Assembly: GCF_002007105.1 (NCBI RefSeq)
Contig: NZ_MVBC01000008.1
Coordinates: 186,001 to 250,000, forward strand
Origin: Hymenobacter sp. CRA2
GTDB taxonomy: Bacteria > Bacteroidota > Bacteroidia > Cytophagales > Hymenobacteraceae
Direction of reading: 5' to 3'
DNA: 64,000 bases
Shown here: in pieces, positions 1-8,051 of the stretch
Layout of the letters: each line of letters starts with the position of its first letter
Numbering within the stretch: position 1 is the stretch's first letter
Program-made: the position numbers and the translations under genes
Notes under the pieces: model-generated
Databases searched by the model: none
What the model was told of the DNA's origin: nothing
The model's input: only the letters and a program-made list of their open reading frames with translations

Positions 1-2196
1 CAGCGCGGGAATAAGCTTTTCGCGGATTATGTGCTCTACCAACAGCCCGGCGTGCCGCTGGCCGTGGTGGAAGCCAAAGACAACAAGCACGCTATTGGTG
101 CTGGTATGCGGCAGGCGCTGGACTACGCTCAGCTGCTGGATGTGCCGTTTGCCTATAGCTCCAACGGCGACGGATTCCTGGAACACGACCTGACTCAGGC
201 CAACGGTGTGCTGGAGCGGCAAATCAGCCTCGACGAATTTCCCTCGCCACAGGAGCTGTGGCAACGCTACTGCCGCTACAAGGGCCTGGAGCAGCCCGAG
301 CAGCAGAAGCTGCTGAACCAGCCATTTTACCAGGATAGCACCACGCACGAGCCGCGCTACTACCAGGCCGTAGCCGTGAACAAAACCGCAGAAGCCGTAG
401 CCCGCGGGCAGAAGCGTTTGCTGCTGGTCATGGCTACCGGCACGGGCAAAACCTACACCGCATTCCAGATTATTCACCGCCTGTGGAAAGCCGGTGCCAA
501 AAAGCGCATCCTGTTTCTGGCCGACCGCAACATCCTCATCGACCAGCCATACCGCGGCGACTTCCGCCCCTTCGGCGACAGCATGACGCTGGTAAAGAAC
601 CACCACGTCGACCACGCCTACGAAATTTACCTTGCCCTCTACCAGGGCTTGAGCAGCAACGACCCCGAGGCCGAGGCCTACAAGCAATTTAGCCCCGGCT
701 TTTTCGACCTCATCGTGGTGGACGAGTGCCACCGGGGCAGCAGCGCCGCCGATTCCCGCTGGCGGGCCATTCTGGATTACTTCCCCACGGCTACCCACCT
801 GGGCCTGACGGCTACCCCCAGCAACGACGAAGACCGTTCCAACTACGACTACTTCGGCCGGCCCATCTATACCTACTCGCTCAAGCAGGGCATTGCCGAC
901 GGCTTCCTGGCCCCGTACAAAGTAGTGCGCGTGCAGCTGGACCGGGACCTGAGCTGGCGCCCCGAAGTAGGGCAGAAGGACAGCAACGGCAGCGAAGTGG
1001 AAGACCGGGAATACAACCTCTCCGACTACGACCGCACCCTGGTGCTCGAAAAGCGCACTGAGAAAATAGCCGAGCGCGTCACCCAGTTCCTGCACGCCCT
1101 CGGCGACCGGTACGCCAAAACCATCGTGTTCTGCATCGACCGGGAACATGCCAGCCGCATGCGCACGGCGCTGGTCAACCGCAACCAGGGCATGGTACAC
1201 CAGCACCCCGAGTACGTGATGCAGCTCACCAGCGACCAGCCCAACTACCTGGGCTGGGTGGAGCGCTTTACCGAGCCCAAAGACCCCATGCCGGTCATCG
1301 TGACCACCTCCAAGCTGCTCACCACCGGCGTGGATACCAAGACGGTCAAGGTCATCGTGCTGGATGCGCCCATTAGCTCCCTTACCGAGTTCAAGCAGAT
1401 TATCGGCCGGGGCACGCGCATCGATGAGAAGCATAAGAAATTCTTCTTCACCATCCTCGATTTCCGCAACGCCACCCGCCTGTTTGCCGACCCCAATTTT
1501 GACGGCGAACCGGAAGACGTAATAGAAGTAGAGCCCGAAGACGAGGACATGAGCGGAGCCGTAAGCGGAGGCACGCCACCGGCCAGCCCCCCGGTTCCTG
1601 TCCTGCCTGGCGGCCCCAATCCGGGGCCTCGCCCCAAAGTCTACGTGCGCGATGTACCCGTAAGCGTGCTGCGCGAACAAGTGCAGTACTACGGGCCCGA
1701 TGGCCGGCTCATTACCGAGTCGTTGCTCGATTACACCCGCCGCCGCCTGCGCAACCACTACGCCGACCTGACCGACTTCCTTGCCCGCTGGCGCACCGCC
1801 GACAACCCGCAGCAGCTGGTGCAGGAGCTGGAAGCCCATGGACTGCTGCTGGCCGAGCTGCAGGAACAAGCCAATCAGCCCGACCTCGACCTGTTCGACC
1901 TGCTCTGCCACGTGGCCTACGACCAGCCCCCGCTGACCCGCCGCCAGCGCGCCGAACGGGTACGCCGCCGCGACTATTTCGAGCGGTTCGGGGCGCCGGC
2001 CCGGCAGGTGCTGGACCTGTTGCTCGACAAGTACACCGACGAAGGCCCCGCCGGCCTCGAATCCCCCAACGTCCTTACCCTCGACCCCTTGCGCGACCTG
2101 GGCACCCCCACCGAGCTGGTGCGCCGCTTCGGCGGCAGCCAGCAGTTTGCGGCGGCCCTGCACGAGTTGCGCACCGGCCTCTACCAGGCGTCGTGA
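1..2196 (+). CDS. hsdR: Type I restriction enzyme R subunit (HsdR), 5' end cut by window
   Basis: Motor and nuclease subunit of a type I restriction-modification enzyme, which translocates DNA with ATP and cuts away from the recognition site. The frame is already open at base 1, so the real start lies upstream; the GTG at 31 is only the first start-like codon. The first residues carry part of the PD-(D/E)xK nuclease core (Asp at 25-27, then VVEAK at 64-78). The SF2 motor follows: Walker A ATGTGKT (433-453), DECH box (721-732), and the arginine-finger motif IGRGTR (1402-1419). The C-terminal third holds a low-complexity Pro/Gly linker (about 1555-1640) and a helical region that normally contacts HsdM. 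It is followed by hsdM and hsdS on the same strand. Family assignment is firm. Confidence 0.96.
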   Translation, partial: QRGNKLFADYVLYQQPGVPLAVVEAKDNKHAIGAGMRQALDYAQLLDVPFAYSSNGDGFLEHDLTQANGVLERQISLDEFPSPQELWQRYCRYKGLEQPEQQKLLNQPFYQDSTTHEPRYYQAVAVNKTAEAVARGQKRLLLVMATGTGKTYTAFQIIHRLWKAGAKKRILFLADRNILIDQPYRGDFRPFGDSMTLVKNHHVDHAYEIYLALYQGLSSNDPEAEAYKQFSPGFFDLIVVDECHRGSSAADSRWRAILDYFPTATHLGLTATPSNDEDRSNYDYFGRPIYTYSLKQGIADGFLAPYKVVRVQLDRDLSWRPEVGQKDSNGSEVEDREYNLSDYDRTLVLEKRTEKIAERVTQFLHALGDRYAKTIVFCIDREHASRMRTALVNRNQGMVHQHPEYVMQLTSDQPNYLGWVERFTEPKDPMPVIVTTSKLLTTGVDTKTVKVIVLDAPISSLTEFKQIIGRGTRIDEKHKKFFFTILDFRNATRLFADPNFDGEPEDVIEVEPEDEDMSGAVSGGTPPASPPVPVLPGGPNPGPRPKVYVRDVPVSVLREQVQYYGPDGRLITESLLDYTRRRLRNHYADLTDFLARWRTADNPQQLVQELEAHGLLLAELQEQANQPDLDLFDLLCHVAYDQPPLTRRQRAERVRRRDYFERFGAPARQVLDLLLDKYTDEGPAGLESPNVLTLDPLRDLGTPTELVRRFGGSQQFAAALHELRTGLYQAS

Positions 2197-2197
2197 A

Positions 2198-2246
2198 ACC
2201 TCACCCCCGGCCCCCTCTGCAAAAGAGAGGGGGCCGGGGGTGAGGT
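2198..2246. terminator. Perfect 21-bp-arm hairpin between hsdR and hsdM
   Basis: Arms 2198-2218 and 2226-2246 are exact reverse complements around a 7-base loop, starting two bases after the hsdR stop codon. It is very GC rich and lacks a T tract on the + side, so it may be a transcription block, an mRNA 3' end protector, or a copy of a dispersed palindromic repeat rather than a classic terminator. Confidence 0.7.
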
Positions 2247-2253
2247 TCCCCTG

Positions 2254-2261
2254 TACCTTTG
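2254..2261 (+). promoter_or_regulatory. Bacteroidota -7 box before hsdM
   Basis: TACCTTTG matches the Bacteroidota -7 consensus TAnnTTTG and lies 18 bases before the hsdM ATG. No good -33 TTTG is visible because the upstream DNA is the hairpin. It suggests that hsdM and hsdS can be transcribed separately from hsdR. Confidence 0.55.
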
Positions 2262-2279
2262 CGTTTTGTTTCCGCTTAC

Positions 2280-3716
2280 ATGGCTTCTCTTTCGGCTACC
2301 ATCAAGTCCATCCAGAACCTCATGCGCCAGGATGCGGGCGTGGATGGCGACGCTCAGCGCATTTCGCAGCTCGTGTGGCTGCTGTTTCTGAAAATCTTCG
2401 ACAAAAAGGAGGAAGACGAAGAAGCCCTGAACCCCGACTACCGTTCGCCCATTCCCGAGGGCCTGCGCTGGCGCGACTGGGCCGCCAACCCCGAAGGCTA
2501 CACCGGCGACGTGCTGCTGGCTTTCGTCAACGACGTGCTGTTTCCGCAGCTAAAGGGCCTGCAACCCCATGGCCCCACCGACCGCGCCCACCTCGTGCGC
2601 GACATCTTCGCCGACTCCTACAACTACATGAAGTCGGGCACCCTGCTGCGCAAGGTGATTAACGAGCTGGAAAAGGGCATCGACTACGGCTCGCGCCACG
2701 ACCGGCACCTGTTCAACGACATCTACGAGCAGATTCTGCGCGATTTGCAGAGCGCCGGCAATGCCGGGGAGTTCTACACGCCCCGCGCCGTCACGCAGCT
2801 CGTTACGGAGCTGGTCAACCCCGACTACCGCGGCGGGCAAGTGACCATGGACCCCGCCTGCGGCACCGCCGGCTTCCTCATCAACGCGCTGGAGTACATG
2901 AAGGACCGGCAGCCGCTCACCACCCCCGAGCGCAAGGCCGAGTGGCTGGGCAGCGTGCGCGGCTACGAGAAAAAGCCCCTGCCGCACCTGCTGGCTACCA
3001 CCAACCTGCTGCTGCACGATGTGGAAACACCCGGCGCCGTGGTGCACGACAATACGCTAAAAGTGTGGCGCGACCTGCCCGAGGTCGAGTATATCCTGTC
3101 GAACCCCCCCTTCGGCGGGTTGGAAGAAAACGTGGTGGCCAACGGCTTCCCCTCCAACTACCGCACCACCGAAACGGCCGACCTCTTCCTGTATCTCATC
3201 ATCGAAAAGCTCAAGCCCGGTGGCCGCGCCGGCGTGGTGCTGCCCGATGGCTCCCTATTCGGGGAAAGCGGCGTGAAGCTGCGGGTGAAAGAGCACCTGT
3301 TGCAGCATTGCAACCTGCACACCATCGTGCGCCTGCCCAACGGCGTGTTTGCCCCCTACACCGGCATCCGCACCAATCTGCTCTTCTTCGACAAAGGCCC
3401 CGCTACCCAGGAAGTGTGGTACTACGAGCACCCGTACCCGGCCGGCGTCAAGAGCTACTCCAAAACCCGCCCCATGCGCAGCGAGGAATTCGGCGAGCTG
3501 CGCAGCTGGTGGAATACCCGCTACGAGAACGAACGCGCCTGGAAAGTGTCCCTCGACGACATCAAAGCGCGGGGGTATAACCTGGATATCAAGAATCCAC
3601 ACCAAGCCGAGGAAATCCACGAGTATACCAGCCAGGAGCTACTGGCGCAGCTGGCCGCATCGTACGGCAACAGCGTGCAGCTGTTGGAGAAATTTCGGGC
3701 CGCGCTGAACGATTAG
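2280..3716 (+). CDS. hsdM: Type I restriction-modification DNA methyltransferase (HsdM)
   Basis: N6-adenine methyltransferase subunit of the type I system, 478 aa. It protects host DNA and forms the M2S core with HsdS. The N-terminal helical HsdM domain covers about residues 5-140, starting with ATIKSIQNLM. The S-adenosylmethionine-binding motif is DPACGTAGFL (about 2849-2878) and the catalytic motif IV is SNPPFGG (about 3100-3120). I chose the ATG at 2280, which gives MASLSATIKS and lies 18 bases after a TACCTTTG promoter box; a longer frame from 2259 would start inside that box. hsdS begins 3 bases after the stop, so the two are very likely co-transcribed and translationally coupled. Confidence 0.97.
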   Translation: MASLSATIKSIQNLMRQDAGVDGDAQRISQLVWLLFLKIFDKKEEDEEALNPDYRSPIPEGLRWRDWAANPEGYTGDVLLAFVNDVLFPQLKGLQPHGPTDRAHLVRDIFADSYNYMKSGTLLRKVINELEKGIDYGSRHDRHLFNDIYEQILRDLQSAGNAGEFYTPRAVTQLVTELVNPDYRGGQVTMDPACGTAGFLINALEYMKDRQPLTTPERKAEWLGSVRGYEKKPLPHLLATTNLLLHDVETPGAVVHDNTLKVWRDLPEVEYILSNPPFGGLEENVVANGFPSNYRTTETADLFLYLIIEKLKPGGRAGVVLPDGSLFGESGVKLRVKEHLLQHCNLHTIVRLPNGVFAPYTGIRTNLLFFDKGPATQEVWYYEHPYPAGVKSYSKTRPMRSEEFGELRSWWNTRYENERAWKVSLDDIKARGYNLDIKNPHQAEEIHEYTSQELLAQLAASYGNSVQLLEKFRAALND

Positions 3717-3719
3717 TAT

Positions 3720-5063
3720 ATGCAACACTGGAAACAGGTACGCCTGGGAGATATCCTGACTGAATCGGCTGTTCCGGCCATCAACTCTTCCAACGAGCGA
3801 CGCATTACTGTACGCCTGAACGTAAAGGGCGTGGAAAAACGGCCTGTAGGGTCCGACAAAGAAGGCGCAACGAAGTATTTTATCCGCTCGGCCGGGCAGT
3901 TTATCTACGGCCGTCAGAATTTACACAAAGGTGCTTTCGGTATCATTCCATCCGAGTTGGATGGCTACGAATCCAGTCAAGATTTACCCGCCTTTGATGT
4001 CAGCCCCGAGTGTTTGCCGGAGTGGCTGCTTTATTTCTTTCGGCAAGGGAATTTCTACCAAAGCCTTGACCGCATTGCGCGGGGTATAGGTTCGCGCCGT
4101 ATTAACCCCCGCGACCTACTGGAAATAGAAATGCCTCTGCCCGAAATAGAGGAGCAGAAGCAACTATTGGCAGAGTTGAAAGCCACAGATGAAGCAGTCG
4201 AAGAATTAGAAGAGGAGTTTACTACGCAAGCCGCCCTGCTCACCCAGCTCCGCCAAGCCATCCTACGCGAAGCCGTGCAGGGCAAGCTCGTGCCGCAAGA
4301 CCCCGCCGACGAACCCGCCGCCGCCCTGCTCACCCGCATCCGCGCCGAGAAGGAGCGCCTGATAAAAGAAAAGAAGCTCCGCAAGGAAAAGCCGTTGGAG
4401 CTGCTCACGGAGGCGGAGAAGCCGTATGAACTGCCGCAGGGATGGGAGTGGGTGAGAATTGAAGAAGTCTGTAGCTCTATCACTGATTGCGTAAACAAAA
4501 CAGCTCCACTGAGTCAAAGTATTACGCCCTTTAAGATGCTTAGGACTACAAATATTAGGAATGGTAAAGTCGATACTATGAATGTGCGATATGTATCAGA
4601 GGAAACCTACCTGAAATGGACGGCTCGAGACAAGCCATGTAAAGGTGACTTAATCTTAACTCGTGAGGCTCCGCTAGGTGAGGTAGGATTGATAGAGCAA
4701 GATGACACGATATTTTTAGGACAAAGGCTAGTTCAATACCGAGCAGACGAGCAATTATTGTCAAAGAACTTTCTATTCCATGTTTTTAGAGGACCGATTA
4801 TGCAAAACCAAATCAAACAGCTTGGGGTAGGAATGACGGTAAAGCATTTAAGAGTGCCTGACTCTAAAGTCCTGTCATTCCCCCTTCCTCCCCTCGCCGA
4901 GCAGCACCGCATCGTGGCGAAAGTCACCGAGCTGCTGAGCCACTGCGACGCGCTGGAGGCCGAGCTGACCCAGGCCCGGCAGGCAGCCGAAGCCCTGCAC
5001 GCGGCCGCCCTGCGCGAAGCCTTTGCGCCCCGGCCCGTTGCCGAGCCGGTCGTAGAGGCCTAG
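3720..5063 (+). CDS. hsdS: Type I restriction-modification specificity subunit (HsdS)
   Basis: DNA-recognition subunit, 447 aa, which sets the two-part target sequence. It has the usual layout: target-recognition domain 1 (about residues 1-145), a helical conserved spacer (about 150-235) with the family signature LRQAILREAVQGKLVPQD, target-recognition domain 2 (about 240-395), then a second helical arm ending in the Ala/Glu-rich tail. Base composition is uneven: the helical parts (about 4230-4440 and 4890-5060) are GC rich like the rest of the window, domain 1 is intermediate, and domain 2 (about 4450-4880) is strikingly AT rich. That mosaic is what exchange of recognition domains by transfer would leave. 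It is tightly linked to hsdM (3-base gap). Confidence 0.95.
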   Translation: MQHWKQVRLGDILTESAVPAINSSNERRITVRLNVKGVEKRPVGSDKEGATKYFIRSAGQFIYGRQNLHKGAFGIIPSELDGYESSQDLPAFDVSPECLPEWLLYFFRQGNFYQSLDRIARGIGSRRINPRDLLEIEMPLPEIEEQKQLLAELKATDEAVEELEEEFTTQAALLTQLRQAILREAVQGKLVPQDPADEPAAALLTRIRAEKERLIKEKKLRKEKPLELLTEAEKPYELPQGWEWVRIEEVCSSITDCVNKTAPLSQSITPFKMLRTTNIRNGKVDTMNVRYVSEETYLKWTARDKPCKGDLILTREAPLGEVGLIEQDDTIFLGQRLVQYRADEQLLSKNFLFHVFRGPIMQNQIKQLGVGMTVKHLRVPDSKVLSFPLPPLAEQHRIVAKVTELLSHCDALEAELTQARQAAEALHAAALREAFAPRPVAEPVVEA

Positions 5064-5086
5064 CCGTCCCCAAAAAATCCTTCGCG

Positions 5087-5122
5087 AAAGGGCCGCATAC
5101 CGTCGAGGTGTGCGGCCCTTTT
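5087..5122 (+). terminator. Terminator after hsdS
   Basis: Stem arms 5087-5101 and 5107-5121 (about 14 bp with one non-pair) around a 5-base loop, ending in TTTT. It lies 24 bases after the hsdS stop. Confidence 0.75.
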
Positions 5123-5204
5123 GCTATATTTCTCCTACGCTCCGAGTACCCCGATATCCTATTGCAAGTCGTTCATCTTTCCACCTTTTATCCCTCTATC
5201 CCCG

Positions 5205-5930
5205 ATGGCATCTGCCTTCATCAACCGCTGGTTCCGGAACCCCTTCCTGAGCCCCCGCATCAGCCGGGCCAACATGAAAAAGTTGGCCGCCTACACCCTC
5301 AACGCCCTGGAAACGCCCAAGCAGCCCGCCGGCGCGCCCAACACCACCGCGCTGGCCGCCGCCCTGCGCCCGCTCTACCAGAGCTTTGACGAGAACCTGG
5401 GCAGCGGCGCCACCGCCGCGGCCCGGCAACAGGGCGGCACCATCTCGGCCGAAGACGCCTTTGAGCAGCTGCGCAGCTGGCCGGCCGAAGCCGCCCGCCG
5501 CTTCATCCTGCCCAAGTTCACCGAGACGACGGCCGTCTACCGGGAGTTCTTCCCCGAGGGCCGCTCGGCCTTTTCGCAGGCCACCCGCAAGAGCATCGTC
5601 ACCGACATGCGCGCCTTCATTGCCGCCGGCCTCGAGCACGCCCCCGACATCAGCGAGGAAGTAGCCACCACCGCCCAATCCCGCCTCGATGCCTACCTCG
5701 CCGCCGAGCAGCAGCAAGGCCAGGCCAAGAAAGCCAAAAAGGACGGCGGGCAAGCCATCAAGGCCGACCAGCGCGCCCTGGCCGTGGTATTGCTGCGCTG
5801 CTACGCCACTCTGCTGGCCGCCTTCGCCGACAACCCCGAGCAGGCCGCCACCTATTTCGACCTCTCCATGCTGCCGAGTAAGCCCAAAGCTGCCAAAGCC
5901 GACAAAGCCAAACTGGAAACGGTGGTCTAA
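5205..5930 (+). CDS. Conserved hypothetical protein, helical, unknown function
   Basis: A 241-aa protein that I do not recognise. I chose the ATG at 5205 (MASAFINRWF), since the longer frame from 5121 reads through hydrophobic, promoter-like AT-rich DNA. The protein looks mostly helical with many Ala. It has no signal peptide or membrane segment. A Lys/Ala-rich charged stretch lies at about residues 173-187 and another at the C-terminus. Codon use matches neighbouring genes, so it is probably a real protein. Its TAA stop is formed by the first copy of the 41-bp-spaced palindrome array that follows. No link to the upstream restriction genes is evident beyond position, and a terminator separates them. 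Confidence 0.7.
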   Translation: MASAFINRWFRNPFLSPRISRANMKKLAAYTLNALETPKQPAGAPNTTALAAALRPLYQSFDENLGSGATAAARQQGGTISAEDAFEQLRSWPAEAARRFILPKFTETTAVYREFFPEGRSAFSQATRKSIVTDMRAFIAAGLEHAPDISEEVATTAQSRLDAYLAAEQQQGQAKKAKKDGGQAIKADQRALAVVLLRCYATLLAAFADNPEQAATYFDLSMLPSKPKAAKADKAKLETVV

Positions 5931-6102
5931 GCGCTTAGCCGACCATTGCCGAATGCGCAGCGCGGGTCTAAGGGCTTAGCCGGCCATTGCTCAAACTGCA
6001 ACGCTTGCCTAAGCGCTTAGCCACGCGTCGGCAAAATCGTAACGCTTGGCTAAGCGCTTAGGGCATCAATTCCCAAACGACAACGCCTCCCTAAGCGCTT
6101 AG
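5927..6102. repeat. Array of five 12-bp palindromes at exact 41-bp spacing
   Basis: CTAAGCGCTTAG occurs at 5927-5938, 6009-6020, 6050-6061 and 6091-6102; the copy at 5968-5979 has one change (CTAAGGGCTTAG). Start-to-start distance is 41 bases in all four steps. The 29-base spacers are only partly alike: two begin CCG.CCATTGC, and three share an AACGC near the end. The period is about four turns of DNA. The array fills the space between two convergent genes, and the first copy supplies the upstream gene's stop codon. It is not a CRISPR array: the repeat is too short and there are no cas genes. Confidence 0.9.
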
Positions 6103-6119
6103 GGAGGCGTTGTCGTTTG
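6074..6119. repeat. 46-bp perfect palindrome closing the array
   Basis: Bases 6074-6096 and 6097-6119 are exact reverse complements with no loop, centred on the last CTAAGCGCTTAG copy. It lies 31 bases past the cdaA stop on the other strand, so it could end transcription from both sides, although neither side shows a T tract. Confidence 0.85.
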
Positions 6120-6150
6120 AGCACCGTAAGCCAACAGCTGGGTGGGGATG

Positions 6151-6999
6151 CTATGCCGCCACCTCCGCCGCCGAGCGGGCCGAAGAAGATGGCGGCGCGG
6201 CCGGGCGCGGCTGCGCGTCGAACAGAAACTCGTTGAGCTTGGCGCGCAAATCGGCCGAGGAAAGGTTGCGGAACACTTCGCCGCCGCGCACCAGCGACAT
6301 CTGCCCGGTTTCCTCGCTCACTACCAGCACCACCGAATCCGTTACCTCCGTCAGGCCGATGGCGGCGCGGTGGCGCAGGCCCATGGAAGCGGGCACGTCA
6401 GGGTTTTCGCTGACCGGCAGGATGCAGCGCGCGGCCTTGATGCGGCCCTGGGCGATGATAACGGCCCCGTCGTGCAGCGGGGAAGTTTTGTTGAATATGC
6501 TCATGAGCAGGCGCTTGCTCACGGCTGCGTCGAGCAGGTCGCCCGATTCGGCGTAGAACTTCAGGTCCGACGCCTGCTGAAAGGCGATGAGCGCGCCGGT
6601 GTTCTTGCCGGCCAAACTCTTGGCCGCCTCCACGAAGGGCGTGACGGACATGCGTTGCTGCGGCGTTTCGCGGCGCCACGAGAACATACGCATGCGCTCC
6701 AGGGCCGTCACCTTGCCCACGTTGAGCAGGAAGCGGCGGATTTCCTGCTGAAACAGAATGATGCCCGCCAGCACGCCCACCGACATAAACTGCCCCAGAA
6801 TCATGGTCAGCAGCTCCATGCCCGCGGCCTTCACCACCAGGTAAAACAGGTAGATGGACAGAAAGCCCAGGAAGATGCGCAGCGCCACCGAGCCGGTGAG
6901 CAGCTTGTAGATCTGGTAGAACAGAATGGTCACCAGCACCACGTCGACGACGTCGATCCAGCCGATGCGCAGGAAGCCGATGGCGACGGGGTTAAACAT
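6151..6999 (-). CDS. cdaA: Diadenylate cyclase CdaA (c-di-AMP synthase)
   Basis: Makes the second messenger cyclic di-AMP from two ATP. 282 aa. The N-terminus has three hydrophobic helices (about residues 8-75), followed by the DAC (DisA_N) catalytic domain (about 85-245). Both catalytic motifs are visible: DGA (in PLHDGAVII) and RHR (in GLRHRAAIGL). The C-terminus is a Pro/Ala-rich tail. It starts 18 bases after the folP stop on the same strand; folP followed by cdaA is a common order in Bacteroidota, so a shared transcript is likely. c-di-AMP controls potassium and osmotic balance in other bacteria; the targets here are not visible in the window. Confidence 0.95.
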   Translation of the reverse strand: MFNPVAIGFLRIGWIDVVDVVLVTILFYQIYKLLTGSVALRIFLGFLSIYLFYLVVKAAGMELLTMILGQFMSVGVLAGIILFQQEIRRFLLNVGKVTALERMRMFSWRRETPQQRMSVTPFVEAAKSLAGKNTGALIAFQQASDLKFYAESGDLLDAAVSKRLLMSIFNKTSPLHDGAVIIAQGRIKAARCILPVSENPDVPASMGLRHRAAIGLTEVTDSVVLVVSEETGQMSLVRGGEVFRNLSSADLRAKLNEFLFDAQPRPAAPPSSSARSAAEVAA

Positions 7000-7017
7000 G
7001 GGAGTGAGAGCTAAAAA

Positions 7018-7899
7018 TCAGGAGCTAAGCGTGTGTTCGATCAGGCGGACGGCTTGGGCGGCTTCGGCCACGTCGTGCACGCGCACGATGTTGGCCCCGC
7101 CGAGCACGGCCAGGGTATTCAGGACAATGGTGCCGGGCAGGGCGGCGTCGGGCGTGAGGCCCAGGGGTTTCCACACGAGGGTTTTACGGGAAAGTCCTAC
7201 CAAAAGTGGCAAGTCCAAGGCCGTGCGCAGCTCGGGCAGGCGCTTGAGCAGCTCGTAGCCCTGCTGCGGGGTTTTGGCAAAGCCGATGCCGGGGTCGAGC
7301 ACCACGTCGGCGGCGGGCCAAAGGGCGCGCAGGGCCGCCAGCCGGTCGCGGAAGTAACGCGTGAGCACCAGCACCAGGTCTTCGTCGTAGCCGGTGAGCT
7401 GGGTCATGGTCTGCGGGGTGCCGCGCATGTGCATCAGGATGTAGGGCATGCGCAGCCGGGCCACGGTCGGAAACATGTCCGCGTCGAGCAGGCCGCCGCC
7501 GATGTCGTTGATCATGTTGGCCCCGGCGGCTACGGCCTGCGCCGCCACCTCCGCCCGAAACGTATCGACGGACAGAAACACCGCGGGGAAGCGCCGGCGC
7601 AGCGCCTCGATGGCCGGCAGCACGCGTGCCAGCTCTTCGGCGGGGCTGATGTCTTCGGCGCCGGGGCGCGAGGAGTAGCCACCCACGTCGAGGATGGCGG
7701 CGCCGGCCTGCAGCATCTGCTCGGCGCGCCCGAGCAGCGCCGTTTCCGAGTCGAGGCGCGAGCCGCTGAAGAACGAATCGGGGGTGACGTTCAGGATGCC
7801 CATCACCTGCGGGCGGCTCAGATCGAGCACGGAGCCCCCCGGGCAGCGCAGCGTTTGTCGGCCCCGAAATAGCGTATCTTGCGCGGAAAGACCAGTCAT
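7018..7899 (-). CDS. folP: Dihydropteroate synthase
   Basis: Joins p-aminobenzoate to the pterin pyrophosphate in folate synthesis; the target of sulfonamides. 293 aa, normal length. Signature motifs: MGILNVTPDSFF near residue 33, DVGGYSSRPG near 72, NDIGGG near 135, DPGIGFAKT near 205 and GLSRK near 238. The ATG at 7899 precedes a short N-terminal extension before the TIM barrel. It is the first gene of the folP-cdaA pair. The upstream stretch (7900-8051), shared with a divergent gene, holds two copies of GTTAGGGCTT, whose role is unclear. Confidence 0.96.
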   Translation of the reverse strand: MTGLSAQDTLFRGRQTLRCPGGSVLDLSRPQVMGILNVTPDSFFSGSRLDSETALLGRAEQMLQAGAAILDVGGYSSRPGAEDISPAEELARVLPAIEALRRRFPAVFLSVDTFRAEVAAQAVAAGANMINDIGGGLLDADMFPTVARLRMPYILMHMRGTPQTMTQLTGYDEDLVLVLTRYFRDRLAALRALWPAADVVLDPGIGFAKTPQQGYELLKRLPELRTALDLPLLVGLSRKTLVWKPLGLTPDAALPGTIVLNTLAVLGGANIVRVHDVAEAAQAVRLIEHTLSS

Positions 7900-8051
7900 G
7901 GGCGTTAGGGCTTAGGGCAGTAGATGTTAGGGCTTGACAAGTGGCAAGGGGCCGCGCACGGCGCCGGCGCCGCGTGAGTCAAGCCTGCAAAGAAAGTTCT
8001 AAGACCAAAGCCCTAATACCTCCGCTCTGTTTTAAAAATAGCTTTTTCACG

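Noticed and set aside
1-5063. A wider defence island around the type I system
   Set aside because: Downstream genes are housekeeping or unknown; no toxin, Abi, BREX or similar gene is seen next to hsdS, and upstream is outside the window.
5927-6119. CRISPR array
   Set aside because: The repeat is only 12 bp and palindromic, spacers are partly similar to each other, and no cas genes are near; 41-bp periodicity fits a binding array or tandem repeat better.
6142-7014. Long open frame on the + strand across cdaA
   Set aside because: It is the antisense shadow of cdaA; the minus-strand product has clear DGA and RHR catalytic motifs.
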